Shown here: piece after piece, positions 34,924 through 43,820 of the stretch
Numbering within the stretch: the first letter of the stretch is position 1
Layout: each line of letters begins with the position of its first letter
NCBI RefSeq assembly: GCF_000469135.2
Contig: NZ_CP048117.1
Coordinates: 967,501-1,031,500 of the forward strand
Length of the DNA: 64,000 nt
Source of the DNA: Bacillus sp. SB49
GTDB taxonomy: Bacteria > Bacillota > Bacilli > Bacillales > Halobacillaceae
Reading direction: 5' to 3'
Made by a program: the position numbers and the translations under genes
Notes under the pieces: model-generated
Seen by the model: only the letters and a program-made list of their open reading frames with translations
What the model was told of the DNA's origin: nothing
The model's database searches: none

Positions 34924-36111
34924 GTGGATATTCTTTTAGGTATTCTTGCTGTTGCGGTCATTCTCGGGATCGCTTTTTTAATGTCCAATGATCGTAAGAA
35001 CATTAATTATAAGGGCATCGTGATTATGATCGCCGTTCAGTTGATCATCACGTGGTCTATGTTTAATACGGAAATCGGGAGAATCATCATTGACGGGATC
35101 TCTACCGGCTTCAACAAGCTGATCGGTTACGGATCCGAAGGGGTCGCTTTCGTCCTCGGCGGTTTTGAAATCGGAGAGGGCGGCGTGTTTTTCTTCAATG
35201 TCCTGTTGATCATCATATTCTTCGCTACTATTTTGTCTGTGCTGACATATTTGAAGATTTTGCCATTCATCATTAAGTATCTCGGTTGGGGTCTTTCCAA
35301 AATTACAGGTCTTCCGAAAGTAGAATCATTTAACGCTGTCAACAGTATCTTCTTCGGCCAATCGGAAGCGTTGATTGCCATCAAGTCTCAGTTCCATAAT
35401 TTGAATGATAACCGTCTGTACATTGTCAGTGCATCAGCGATGGGATCTGTTTCCGCATCCATCGTCGGAGCATATCTCGGGATGCTTCCTCCACAATATA
35501 TCCTTGTGGCACTGCCGCTTAACATGTTCAGTGCATTGATCGTCTCCTCGATGATTGCACCGGTCAAGGTTCCTAAAGAAGAGGACAAGGTAGACGTGAA
35601 AGACGTATCAAATGCCAAGAGCTTCTTCGAAGCGATGGGTAACGGTGCCCTTGATGGTGGTAAGATTGCCTTGATTGTTGCAGCTATGCTGATCGCCTTC
35701 ATCGCCTCCCTGGAGCTTGTGAACGCGGTATTTGGAGCTGTCTTCAATGGATTTACCCTTCAGGAACTGCTTGGATACATCATTTCGCCTCTAGGTATCC
35801 TTATGGGTATCCCGATGAGTGAAGTAGTCGATGCAGGAGCGATCATGGGGACGAAGATCGTGACGAACGAATTTGTCGCTATGCTTCAATTCCAAGGTAT
35901 GCTTGACGCTGTGTCTGAGAAGACGATTGGTATCGTCACTGTGTTCTTGACAAGCTTTGCCAACTTCTCCTCTATCGGTATCATTGCAGGTACGGTACAG
36001 GGAATTGATGCAGAGAAGGGTGCGCGCGTTTCCGGTTTCGGTATGAAACTGTTGATCGGTGCCACACTTGCTTCTATGTTGTCTGCGACGATTGCCGGAT
36101 TGTTCATTTAA
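34924..36111 (+). CDS. nupC: Concentrative nucleoside transporter (NupC family)
   Basis: Ion-coupled nucleoside uptake across the cell membrane. 395 residues, the bacterial CNT length. Motifs are GVFFFNVLL with nearby YLKILPFIIKYLGW, VESFNAVNSIFFGQSEALIAIK in the substrate-binding core, and TSFANFSSIGIIAGT near the C terminus. GGGGAGG precedes GTG 34924. Two cre sites suggest glucose repression, as expected for nucleoside use as carbon source. Base specificity (pyrimidine or purine type) cannot be told. A terminator shared with the convergent MATE gene follows. Confidence 0.93.
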   Translation: MDILLGILAVAVILGIAFLMSNDRKNINYKGIVIMIAVQLIITWSMFNTEIGRIIIDGISTGFNKLIGYGSEGVAFVLGGFEIGEGGVFFFNVLLIIIFFATILSVLTYLKILPFIIKYLGWGLSKITGLPKVESFNAVNSIFFGQSEALIAIKSQFHNLNDNRLYIVSASAMGSVSASIVGAYLGMLPPQYILVALPLNMFSALIVSSMIAPVKVPKEEDKVDVKDVSNAKSFFEAMGNGALDGGKIALIVAAMLIAFIASLELVNAVFGAVFNGFTLQELLGYIISPLGILMGIPMSEVVDAGAIMGTKIVTNEFVAMLQFQGMLDAVSEKTIGIVTVFLTSFANFSSIGIIAGTVQGIDAEKGARVSGFGMKLLIGATLASMLSATIAGLFI

Positions 36112-36114
36112 TAG

Positions 36115-36157
36115 AAAAAAGCCGACTGAGGATCATATCCTGAGCCGGCTTTTTTTG
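36115..36157. terminator. Bidirectional terminator between nupC and the MATE gene
   Basis: AAAAAAGCCGACTGAGGAT pairs with ATCCTGAGCCGGCTTTTTT with small mismatches. Confidence 0.85.
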
Positions 36158-36163
36158 TCTTTC

Positions 36164-37525
36164 TTATGTAGAAAGAGCGGTTTTTCTTTCTCTGCGCTGT
36201 ATATGCAGCATGCGCAGAAGCAGGGTAACAGCACCGGCTGTCAACCCAAGGGTCAGGCTGATCCAATATCCGTAGGGACCGAAGCTTGTGTAGTTCGCCA
36301 GTAGATAACCGCTCGGGAGACCAATGCCCCAGTAAGAGATGAATGCCATGATGAGCGTTATGTTCACGTCTTTGTACCCGCGCAGGATACCTTGAAGAGG
36401 TGCACCGAAACCATCGGATAACTGAAAGAAAATAGCAAAGAAGATGAAATTCTTGGTCAGTTCGATCACTTTCTCATCAGAGCTGTATAGACGAGCCACC
36501 GTATCATCAAAAGTGAACAAGATGACACCAGCGACGATACTCATCATAACGGCAAACGTAATACCCAGATAGGAATACGCGCGTGCCGCCTGGTGCCGCC
36601 CTCCTCCTATTTCAAATCCCACCGCAATCGTCAAGGTAAATGCGATGCTCAATGGAATCATGTAAAGGAAGGAAGCAAAGTTGATCGCTGCCTGGTGCGC
36701 CGCAATTGTGTTCGTATCATAGGCCGTCATAAACAGGGTGACAGCTGCGAAAATGCTCGTTTCAAAAAAGATGGAAAAACCGATGGGAATGCCGATTTTC
36801 AGTTGAGCAGCCCATTCTTTCATAACCGGGAGGACAGGATTTCTGAATATCCCGTACTTTTTTATAGACGGCAGCTTATGTATAAGCATAACGATTACAC
36901 CGAGAGAGACCCAATATGTTATGGCACTTGCTACTCCTGCCCCGACACCGCCGAGCTCCGGAGCACCGAACTTACCGAAAATGAAGAGGTAATTGAAGAA
37001 GACATTTGTCGGAAGCGTCAACAGAATGACCAGCATGGATATCTTCGTCATTCCGAGCGCGTCTACAAAGGAACGCAATAAGTTAAAAATGAATAAAGGA
37101 ATGATGCCGGCACTGAGAGCAATCAAATAATATTTAGCGACACGATTCACTTCTGGCTCGATATCCATGAGAGAAAGAACAGGATCGAGCAGGAAGAATC
37201 CGACACAGGCAACCGTGACGGCAAGGGCGATGGCAAGGTAAATCCCCTGCTTGACAGAATGGGTGATTTCCCCTGATTTTCCAGCGCCTTTCAACTGGGC
37301 AACGATGGGGGACACAGCCATCAGAATTCCGTTCAAACCAGTGAAGACAGGCACCCATATGCTTGACCCGATCGCAACTCCGGCCAGTTGGTCAGGACCT
37401 GCTTTCCCTGCCATGATCGTGTCGAAGAAGTTCATGGCATACAAACCGATTTGAGTGATCAGGATGGGTACCAGAATCGTGAAGAACAATTTCATTTTTT
37501 CTTTTAAAGTCTTTGTTTCATACAT
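36164..37525 (-). CDS. MATE family efflux transporter
   Basis: 453 residues with 12 membrane spans, the size of NorM-type multidrug and toxin extrusion pumps, which exchange Na+ or H+ for cationic compounds. N-terminal marks are LVPILITQIGLYAMNFFDTIMAG and GLNGILMAVSPIVAQ. The second half repeats the pattern with IGIPIGFSIFFETSIFAAV and DGFGAPLQGILRGYKD. It is encoded opposite to its neighbours, with a short divergent spacer to the murG-like gene. No regulator is adjacent, so the substrate is unknown. Confidence 0.92.
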   Translation of the reverse strand: MYETKTLKEKMKLFFTILVPILITQIGLYAMNFFDTIMAGKAGPDQLAGVAIGSSIWVPVFTGLNGILMAVSPIVAQLKGAGKSGEITHSVKQGIYLAIALAVTVACVGFFLLDPVLSLMDIEPEVNRVAKYYLIALSAGIIPLFIFNLLRSFVDALGMTKISMLVILLTLPTNVFFNYLFIFGKFGAPELGGVGAGVASAITYWVSLGVIVMLIHKLPSIKKYGIFRNPVLPVMKEWAAQLKIGIPIGFSIFFETSIFAAVTLFMTAYDTNTIAAHQAAINFASFLYMIPLSIAFTLTIAVGFEIGGGRHQAARAYSYLGITFAVMMSIVAGVILFTFDDTVARLYSSDEKVIELTKNFIFFAIFFQLSDGFGAPLQGILRGYKDVNITLIMAFISYWGIGLPSGYLLANYTSFGPYGYWISLTLGLTAGAVTLLLRMLHIQRRERKTALST

Positions 37526-37636
37526 AGGACCCCTTCTTTTCTGTTACAATTCTTTTAGAGGAAACATGAGGATTATAGCATATCGGGGCTGAACAGCCTA
37601 CCTTTTGAGTACCTCAGAAAGGACGTTGAACGAAAT

Positions 37637-38713
37637 ATGAACCGTAATAAAAGGATTTTATTTACCGGTGGTGGAACAGCAGGGCACGTGATTGTGAACC
37701 TGGCCCTCATTCCGGAATTCCAAAAACAAGGATATGATGTAGACTATATTGGATCTTATGAAGGAATTGAGCGTCAGCTGATCGAGCCGTTGGAGGGCGT
37801 AACGTATCATGGAATATCCACCGGTAAACTGCGCAGGTATATGTCGAAGGAAAATTTTAAGGATCCGTTTAAAGTATTGAAAGGATTGATGCAGTCCCTC
37901 CGGATTCTTTCGAAGCGGAAGCCGGATGTCATCTTTTCCAAAGGTGGATTCGTTTCTGTTCCCGTTGTCATGGCGGGAAAAATTAAAAATGTCCCGACGG
38001 TTATTCACGAATCGGACTATACTCCAGGACTTGCCAACAAGCTGTCGTTCCCGTTCGCGAAGAAAATCCTTGCGACTTTTCCGGAAACGATGCAGCATCT
38101 GCCGGAAGGGAAAGGCGAGTTCATTGGAGCCGTCGTGCGTGAAGAATTGTTCACCGGTGACCGTTTGAAGGGGTTATCGATGTGTGGATTCCATAAACAG
38201 AAGCCGGTCGTTATGGTCATGGGAGGCAGTATGGGATCGAAGCGGATCAATGATGCCATCCGTGAAAACTTAGACGACTTGCTGAAGGACGTACAAATCA
38301 TCCATATCTGTGGAAAAGGAAACGAAGATTCCACTATCCATAGACAGGGATATGCCCAGTTCGAGTATGTGCAAGATGAATTGAAGCACCTATTCGCCGC
38401 TTCGGATTATGTCGTTTCCCGCGCAGGTTCCAATGCCATCTTCGAGTTTCTGGCTTTAAAGAAACCGATGCTCCTCATTCCGTTATCCAGAGCAGCGAGC
38501 AGAGGGGACCAAATTTTAAATGCCGACTCCTTCGTAAAACAGGGCTATGCGTTAAAACTGGAAGAGGAAGAATTGACGAGCGAGCGTTTTCTTGCAGAAC
38601 TGCAGAAATTGATGAAGGAAGAACGAGCGATCCTCTCAGCTATGGAGAGTTATCAAAGTGAGGAAGCAAAAGAAAAAGTGATGACAAGAATTAAGGAACA
38701 ACAGAGAAGATAA
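37637..38713 (+). CDS. murG: MurG-type UDP-GlcNAc:lipid I transferase (second, non-dcw copy)
   Basis: GT28 glycosyltransferase that adds GlcNAc to lipid I to make lipid II on the inner face of the membrane. 358 residues. The N-terminal glycine loop is [11 protein letters not shown] (11-21), with Ala where most MurG have Gly. [43 protein letters not shown] and the UDP-sugar site [22 protein letters not shown] follow. It stands alone, away from any division/cell-wall cluster, like the extra murG of the B. cereus group as I recall. The ribosome site is weak (AAAGGA, 13 bases away). Confidence 0.88.
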   Translation: MNRNKRILFTGGGTAGHVIVNLALIPEFQKQGYDVDYIGSYEGIERQLIEPLEGVTYHGISTGKLRRYMSKENFKDPFKVLKGLMQSLRILSKRKPDVIFSKGGFVSVPVVMAGKIKNVPTVIHESDYTPGLANKLSFPFAKKILATFPETMQHLPEGKGEFIGAVVREELFTGDRLKGLSMCGFHKQKPVVMVMGGSMGSKRINDAIRENLDDLLKDVQIIHICGKGNEDSTIHRQGYAQFEYVQDELKHLFAASDYVVSRAGSNAIFEFLALKKPMLLIPLSRAASRGDQILNADSFVKQGYALKLEEEELTSERFLAELQKLMKEERAILSAMESYQSEEAKEKVMTRIKEQQRR

Positions 38714-38786
38714 ATTATAGAGGGATACCTCTTATCCAGAACCAAACTATATCCATGAATCATAAGTTATCGTTTAATCATAACCG

Positions 38787-38828
38787 ATAACCCTTTGCAC
38801 CAAAAGGTGTGAAGGGTTATTTTTTTAA
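38787..38828 (+). terminator. Terminator of the murG-like gene
   Basis: ATAACCCTTTGCACC pairs with GGTGTGAAGGGTTAT around AAAA, followed by seven T. Confidence 0.85.
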
Positions 38829-38853
38829 TTTTATGAATTTTTAGAGAAAAGTG

Positions 38854-38878
38854 GTTTGTCTGCAGGAAGATAGGGTAT
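38854..38878 (+). promoter_or_regulatory. Candidate sigma-B promoter of the chemoreceptor-STAS unit
   Basis: GTTTGT (38854-38859), 13 bases, GGGTAT (38873-38878), compared with the sigma-B consensus GTTTAA-N12-15-GGGTAT. The -10 is exact. Confidence 0.55.
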
Positions 38879-38931
38879 TTGTTTATTATTATAATGGAAA
38901 TGAGTCATAAGTCTTAGGAGGAGTTGATCAT

Positions 38932-40341
38932 ATGAATGAGAAAAGTAGTTCGGCATTCACCCAATGGAGTATAGCGAAGAAGCTTATGCTGGTTGTCGTT
39001 GCAGCAACCGTCTTCAGTCTGCTTATGGGGACGCCGATTTCGTATGTCCAGCGTTTTCTGCTGCAGTCAGAGCTTGCAGAAGCTCTCGGTCCAACGGCCG
39101 TCGCATTTATTCAAACCTATTTTACTATTCTCATCAACCTGTTTATTATGGTGGCTTTTGTGTATTACGGCATACGGAAGGTTATCTCGAAGCCGATGAA
39201 GGAACTGGAGGCCCATATGAAATCCATGAACGGGTCGACCATCGATTTATCAAAGGATATGGATATAAGGACGAAGGATGAGTTTGGCAGGCTGGCTGCA
39301 ACCTTTAATCGATTAAACGCTACGCTTCGTAATGTCGTGCAGACGTTTAAAGAGTCCAGTGAATCGGTAGCAGCGACATCAGAAGAGAATGCAGCATCCG
39401 CAGATGAAGTAGAGGAACAGTCCAAGCGGGTGATGGTACAGGGGGATATGCTGCAAAAACTAGCGGAAAAGGGGGAGGTGACAGTAAGAGAGGTATCGCG
39501 TAGTCTTTTGGAGCTTTCCTCCCTGATCCAGATTGCAAAACAAAGGGCAGAGTTGGCAAGAGAATCGTCAGAAGCTACTGTGGAAGCTGCGGAGGAGGGG
39601 AAGAGCGCCGTACAAACTGTCCTTGAGACGATGCATGGGATCAAGAATCAAAATGCCAGAACGAAAGTAGAGATTGAGAACCTTCATCATTTCTCCAGCA
39701 AGATTAACCGAATGGTAGATACGATTTCAAACATTGCTGAACAGACGAATCTGCTTGCATTGAATGCGGCGATTGAAGCGGCAAGGGCTGGAGACTCCGG
39801 TAGAGGATTTGCTGTTGTTGCCGATGAAGTGAGGAAGCTTGCGGAAGAGTCCACGAAGGAAGCTGCAGAAATCGCTGATGTTGTTAAACAGGTGACCGAT
39901 ACGACCGCTGATGCATCGAAAGAAATGGAGCGAAGCGTAGCGCTCATTGAAGACGGAGTGAAATTTGCTGGACAAGCGGACGACTCCCTCCGGCAGATCG
40001 AAGAATCCTTCCAGCGGTCGGAAGCAGAGTTGAAAGAGATTAAAATAGTGACAGGAGAAAAAGTGGCAACGAGTGCCGATATTCTCTCCTTAATCAAAAG
40101 CCTTGGTCATTTTCTCGACGAAACTGCCATCTCCTCCAGGGAAATGGACCTTCGTACGAAGGAAATTAATACTTCCATAGCCAATATCGTCGGAACATCC
40201 GACCATATGAGCCGGATGGCAACAGAATTGACGGATGAATTGAGAGTTTTTGAAACGTCCAAACATACGGAAGCAACCGTTTCACCATTATTTGAAACAG
40301 AAAGGGGGCGTCGAAATGAACGGAACAATCAAGCCTCTTAA
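38932..40341 (+). CDS. Methyl-accepting chemotaxis-type receptor without a large sensor domain
   Basis: 469 residues. Two membrane spans (about 18-42 and 62-84) enclose only about 20 external residues. A HAMP domain (about 85-140) and a full MCP signalling helix follow, including [36 protein letters not shown] and RKLAEES. The canonical hairpin tip suggests it can still couple to CheA/CheW. There is no C-terminal CheR/CheB pentapeptide. Its last 26 bases overlap a STAS gene, and an anti-sigma-type ATPase follows. A sigma-B-like promoter precedes it. The short loop suggests sensing in the membrane or cytosol. Confidence 0.9.
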   Translation: MNEKSSSAFTQWSIAKKLMLVVVAATVFSLLMGTPISYVQRFLLQSELAEALGPTAVAFIQTYFTILINLFIMVAFVYYGIRKVISKPMKELEAHMKSMNGSTIDLSKDMDIRTKDEFGRLAATFNRLNATLRNVVQTFKESSESVAATSEENAASADEVEEQSKRVMVQGDMLQKLAEKGEVTVREVSRSLLELSSLIQIAKQRAELARESSEATVEAAEEGKSAVQTVLETMHGIKNQNARTKVEIENLHHFSSKINRMVDTISNIAEQTNLLALNAAIEAARAGDSGRGFAVVADEVRKLAEESTKEAAEIADVVKQVTDTTADASKEMERSVALIEDGVKFAGQADDSLRQIEESFQRSEAELKEIKIVTGEKVATSADILSLIKSLGHFLDETAISSREMDLRTKEINTSIANIVGTSDHMSRMATELTDELRVFETSKHTEATVSPLFETERGRRNERNNQAS

Positions 40342-40618
40342 TCGAGGAGCTGCCATCCGTTTCCCTGTTAAGGACGATATTCGAGATATCGTTGACTTTC
40401 GCAGTGCTATGCTGGATAGGATAGAAAAAGGAGAAACCTATCTTACGGTAGATATGTCAGATACGCTGGTGGTGGACAGTGCCGGCCTTGGTATTCTGGT
40501 AACGGGGTATAAACGTTTGCAGGAGAAGGGTGGGCACTTGATCATCAGAGGTGTCCGTAATTCTGTGAAGGAGACATTTGTTCAGGCACGATTGTCAGAC
40601 ATATTCACTTTCCAATGA
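40316..40618 (+). CDS. STAS-domain anti-anti-sigma-type protein
   Basis: 100 residues, the size of SpoIIAA/RsbV. The phosphorylation loop reads [17 protein letters not shown]: the D54-S55 position equals Ser56 of RsbV, while the next residue is Ala rather than Ser/Thr. AAAGGGGG lies inside the receptor gene, and ATG 40316 overlaps its end by 26 bases, so translation is coupled to the receptor. The likely role is as target of the HATPase encoded 145 bases downstream, in a partner switch. Which sigma factor or other effector it releases is unknown. Confidence 0.88.
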   Translation: MNGTIKPLNRGAAIRFPVKDDIRDIVDFRSAMLDRIEKGETYLTVDMSDTLVVDSAGLGILVTGYKRLQEKGGHLIIRGVRNSVKETFVQARLSDIFTFQ

Positions 40619-40671
40619 TTCACTCCTGTTGCTGAGTCTTCCGATATTTGTAAAATAACCGTAATCCCCCT

Positions 40672-40696
40672 TTTGAAATCCCGGGGATAAGGGAAT
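40672..40696 (+). promoter_or_regulatory. Weak sigma-B-like promoter of the HATPase gene
   Basis: TTTGAA (40672-40677), 13 bases, GGGAAT (40691-40696). The spacing equals that of the receptor promoter, but the -35 is poor. Confidence 0.3.
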
Positions 40697-40762
40697 AGAT
40701 GAATGAACCAATCATTCAGGTCTAATTTACAATCATCGACTCAGCGGAGGAGAGGTTGAATT

Positions 40763-41185
40763 ATGAAGACATCAATAGAAGCGAAAATAAGACATCCGAG
40801 AGAGTTGAAGTCCGTCCGTCGAAGGTATTATCCCTATCTAGCGAAGTTCTACGGACACGACCAACTTCTGGTGGATGCTTCCATCAGCGAAGCGGTTTGG
40901 AATGCGTGGACATACGGCCATGATAAAAAAAGCCATTATCCTATTTATTTAAACCTGCGCTTTTTGAATACGCGATTGATTGTTCGTATATCGGATCATG
41001 GAGGAGGATTTGATTGGAGATCTTATCACCTGGCCGGTGATGTAAAGCAGTGGTTTCCGACGCTTGATGATTTGGAACAGAGCGGACGAGGTATAATGTT
41101 AATGCTTAGAGTTATGGATGTTTTGCGGTATAATGATAGTGGCAATGAATGTTTGCTGATGAAAAAATATCTATTTCAGGAGTAG
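40763..41185 (+). CDS. RsbW/SpoIIAB-like HATPase (serine kinase / anti-sigma type)
   Basis: 140 residues, a HATPase_c_2 domain. The N box is ISEAVWNAWTYGH with E43 and N47. The G1 box is ISDHGGGFD (76-84). The G2 box is SGRGIMLMLR (107-116). These are all the nucleotide-site motifs of anti-sigma serine kinases. No sigma factor lies next to it, so it may act on the STAS protein and an unlinked partner. GGAGGAGAGG precedes the ATG. Seven bases downstream is a small zinc-knuckle membrane protein in the same direction. Confidence 0.87.
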   Translation: MKTSIEAKIRHPRELKSVRRRYYPYLAKFYGHDQLLVDASISEAVWNAWTYGHDKKSHYPIYLNLRFLNTRLIVRISDHGGGFDWRSYHLAGDVKQWFPTLDDLEQSGRGIMLMLRVMDVLRYNDSGNECLLMKKYLFQE

Positions 41186-41192
41186 ATCTTTC

Positions 41193-41543
41193 GTGAAAAC
41201 AAACATGTGTCGCTACTGCTATAAAGAAATCAGGGATAGGGATGAACTGGTAACGGCGTCAAACTGGTTTCGCATCCGCCCTTATCATTACCGCTGTTTT
41301 GAAAAAATGGAGCAGGATACAAAAACTATCGCAGGAACGTGGACACCAATCAATGGTCGAGTCGGGCTGATTACCGTTCTTTTAATGGCTGTTCTTTCTG
41401 GACTTATGTTGTTAACGGACTTACTTGGTGGGATTGGAGACCTGCTTGGTGTATTGGCATTGTACCCGATCCTGCTGCGTGTTTTATCCTATTTCGTCTT
41501 TGAGATGCCTCTGCCTAAACTGGCGGATGATAAACGAAAATAG
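41193..41543 (+). CDS. Small membrane protein with an N-terminal zinc-knuckle motif
   Basis: 116 residues. C6-x2-C9 and H32-x2-C35 form a likely zinc site (MCRYCYKEI and YHYRCFEK). Two membrane spans follow (about 57-78 and 82-102), then a charged tail. The start is GTG, seven bases after the HATPase stop, so it is co-transcribed and may anchor or modulate that module. No named family is recognised. A perfect palindromic terminator follows. Confidence 0.7.
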   Translation: MKTNMCRYCYKEIRDRDELVTASNWFRIRPYHYRCFEKMEQDTKTIAGTWTPINGRVGLITVLLMAVLSGLMLLTDLLGGIGDLLGVLALYPILLRVLSYFVFEMPLPKLADDKRK

Positions 41544-41554
41544 CGTGAAGTATG

Positions 41555-41583
41555 AAGACCGCTGCCATATGGCAGCGGTCTTT
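41555..41583. terminator. Bidirectional terminator between the HATPase unit and the second ger operon
   Basis: AAGACCGCTGCCAT pairs with ATGGCAGCGGTCTT, flanked by T and A runs on either side. Confidence 0.9.
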
Positions 41584-41584
41584 A

Positions 41585-42718
41585 TTATTCGGATATTCCG
41601 TATCGGACCAAACGGAAGTTAACCTTAAATTCAACGTTTAAATCTTGAATTTGATCTTTCCAGTTTTCTTTCTTCACACGGTTCGTCCGGTTTTTGGAAT
41701 TATATTCTGCTCCAAAGCCTACAGGATCGACTTGCAGTTCTTTAAAAATCTCCATCGTTTCTTTTAAGCGTTTTGTTATTGCCTGTTCCAATTCTTTTTC
41801 GATTGCTTCGATCGCTTTCTCTTCTTTTAAATCGATGTCTTTTGTGATTTCCAGGAGACGTGCTTTCATATCGATCTCCATCGTATAGCGGGTGGGATCG
41901 CCCTTTGTCACTTTTACTTTTTTATCGGTGTCCAACTCATGAAGGGATAACAAAAGTTTCCCGCTTGTTGTAGAAATCGTTCCCGTTTCCTTTAAGTGAT
42001 CATTCAGTGAATCGGACGGCAGCTCTATTTGAAACTCCCCAAACTCAAATTCGTTCTTCATCAACATTAAATAAAAGACATCTTTTTCATTTAATATAGA
42101 AACAAAGCGGTCGTCCTGGAACAAAGCGACCCCCTGAATAATCGCTTTGCTTTGGTTCATGGATAAAACGGGAAGAACCGGATCGATGCCGTCATCGTAA
42201 TATTCCCTCATGAAGAACGTCATTAAAGCATTAGGAATAGTTTCATCTTTTATGCTTTTTTCAATTAAGCGTTGGATATACGTTCCTGTATTAGGTTTAT
42301 CCTCCGAATTGTTGGATTGGAGCAGTTGGCTTGTCGGAACCGTACTGACTGCCAAATATCCCATATCGGATATTTTCGCGTCCCGTTGCAACGTATCCAT
42401 ATACTTCATCATGCCGTTGGCTGCCAGCTTATCTTGGAACAATTCTAAACGGACCTGCCCCGAAACGAGTTTATGACTTGTCATGTGATCGGTTGCCGCG
42501 CGCAAACCCTTTGATGTTTCCGCTTCTGCAGAAACTACTTGGGAAGTGCCGGTAGCCGTCGGATCAAATTCATACATAACCATTGTTCCTCGGAGCCGCT
42601 GGTCATCAAGTAAGTCGTATCCCACGGCCGTAATAATACCTAGCTGTTCAATATAGCTTTTAGGAATGCATCCGCATAACAAAAGAAGGGAGATGCTAAG
42701 AATGACCCATTTTTTCAT
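41585..42718 (-). CDS. Spore germination receptor C subunit, second operon
   Basis: 377 residues. The lipoprotein signal ends LLLLCGC, with ISLLLL before it; the mature start is CIPKSYIEQLGIITAVGYD. Compared with the first operon's subunit it lacks the CWD start and is divergent, though the Ger(x)C N- and C-terminal domains are recognisable (SGQVRLELFQDKLA; FKELQVDPVGFGAEY). AGGGGAAG precedes ATG 42718, which overlaps the end of the B gene by 23 bases. Last gene of the minus-strand receptor operon. Confidence 0.9.
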   Translation of the reverse strand: MKKWVILSISLLLLCGCIPKSYIEQLGIITAVGYDLLDDQRLRGTMVMYEFDPTATGTSQVVSAEAETSKGLRAATDHMTSHKLVSGQVRLELFQDKLAANGMMKYMDTLQRDAKISDMGYLAVSTVPTSQLLQSNNSEDKPNTGTYIQRLIEKSIKDETIPNALMTFFMREYYDDGIDPVLPVLSMNQSKAIIQGVALFQDDRFVSILNEKDVFYLMLMKNEFEFGEFQIELPSDSLNDHLKETGTISTTSGKLLLSLHELDTDKKVKVTKGDPTRYTMEIDMKARLLEITKDIDLKEEKAIEAIEKELEQAITKRLKETMEIFKELQVDPVGFGAEYNSKNRTNRVKKENWKDQIQDLNVEFKVNFRLVRYGISE

Positions 42719-43820
42719 TGGACTTCCCCTTCCTGAACAATTTCTTAAGAAGTAATCCGACATATAGAATCCATGGATAGATAAATACAACCCAGAAACC
42801 TACTTCTCCTGTGATGGAGGTAAGGTAGTTGATACCTATTCTTTCTTCGATAAGTATAGAGGAGAAGAATAGCATCAATGCTGTTATATAGAGGCTCGGC
42901 TTCTTGGGGAAGCTGAACAGCCGCTTCAAAGAGTGGATGATGATCCATCCGAAAAGGACAACGTTCGGAATGATGACCATCATCCATAAGGCTACTGCGA
43001 GAAAATCGAAGCGCTCTATGATGGAAAAACTAATGATTTTAAACAACGAAAGTGTCGCCCAGACGGTCTCCTTCAATTCATCCGGGCTGAAGTAGCCGAT
43101 GGAGACGACCGTCACCAGCAGAATGAGGATCGTCGTAAAGAATACACCGGCATGAGCTGCCACTGCAATTTTTTTCTTGTTCTGGATGTAAGGATAGATG
43201 AAAAATAAGATTTCCAGCCCTAATACAGAATAAGCAACTTGTTTCGCCCCGGCGAGAATCTCCATTGGGGAGCTCATGAAAATAGGGGTGAGGTGCTTCC
43301 AGTCCATAAACGTCACTGGTTTATAGACGGGAAGCACCAGCCAGATGGTTAAGAAAAAGAAGAGAAAGCTGGTACCTACGACAACTCGGAATCCTCCCAG
43401 GATGCTGTAAACCATCAGAATCAGCATGAAAGCACTCATCAGCCATATAGGGATTTGCGGGAAAATAAATACCTGAACCACTTCAATGTAATTCTTCATG
43501 ACTGTCAACAGTAACAAAAATATATACAGGATATACAGGACACCGAGGCCTTTGCCGATCCAGGGTCCGAACAAATCGACTTGGACACCGATCAAGTCCG
43601 TGTTCTCATAATTTCGAAGAATGGTCAGCATCAGGAGGACAAGCACATGCATATAAGCACCGGTAACCAGTACCGAAACCCAGGCATCCACTCCTGCCTC
43701 CAAAAATAAGATTCTTGGAACACCCATTAACCCTGCACCGATTTGACAGGTATGGATGATGAAAAAGACGTAGAAGGCATGGACAGCTTTATCTGGATTT
43801 AATCGAATATTAATATTCAT
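42696..43820 (-). CDS. Spore germination receptor B subunit, second operon
   Basis: 374 residues with ten membrane spans in the GerB/APC-type permease family. It begins NPDKAVHAFYVFFIIHTCQI, followed by GAGLMGVPRILF, the GerB helix 1 motif. It overlaps the A gene by four bases (ATGA) and the C gene by 23, so the whole operon is translationally coupled. Sequence differs widely from the first operon's B subunit, suggesting a different germinant. Confidence 0.92.
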   Translation of the reverse strand: MNINIRLNPDKAVHAFYVFFIIHTCQIGAGLMGVPRILFLEAGVDAWVSVLVTGAYMHVLVLLMLTILRNYENTDLIGVQVDLFGPWIGKGLGVLYILYIFLLLLTVMKNYIEVVQVFIFPQIPIWLMSAFMLILMVYSILGGFRVVVGTSFLFFFLTIWLVLPVYKPVTFMDWKHLTPIFMSSPMEILAGAKQVAYSVLGLEILFFIYPYIQNKKKIAVAAHAGVFFTTILILLVTVVSIGYFSPDELKETVWATLSLFKIISFSIIERFDFLAVALWMMVIIPNVVLFGWIIIHSLKRLFSFPKKPSLYITALMLFFSSILIEERIGINYLTSITGEVGFWVVFIYPWILYVGLLLKKLFRKGKSNEKMGHS

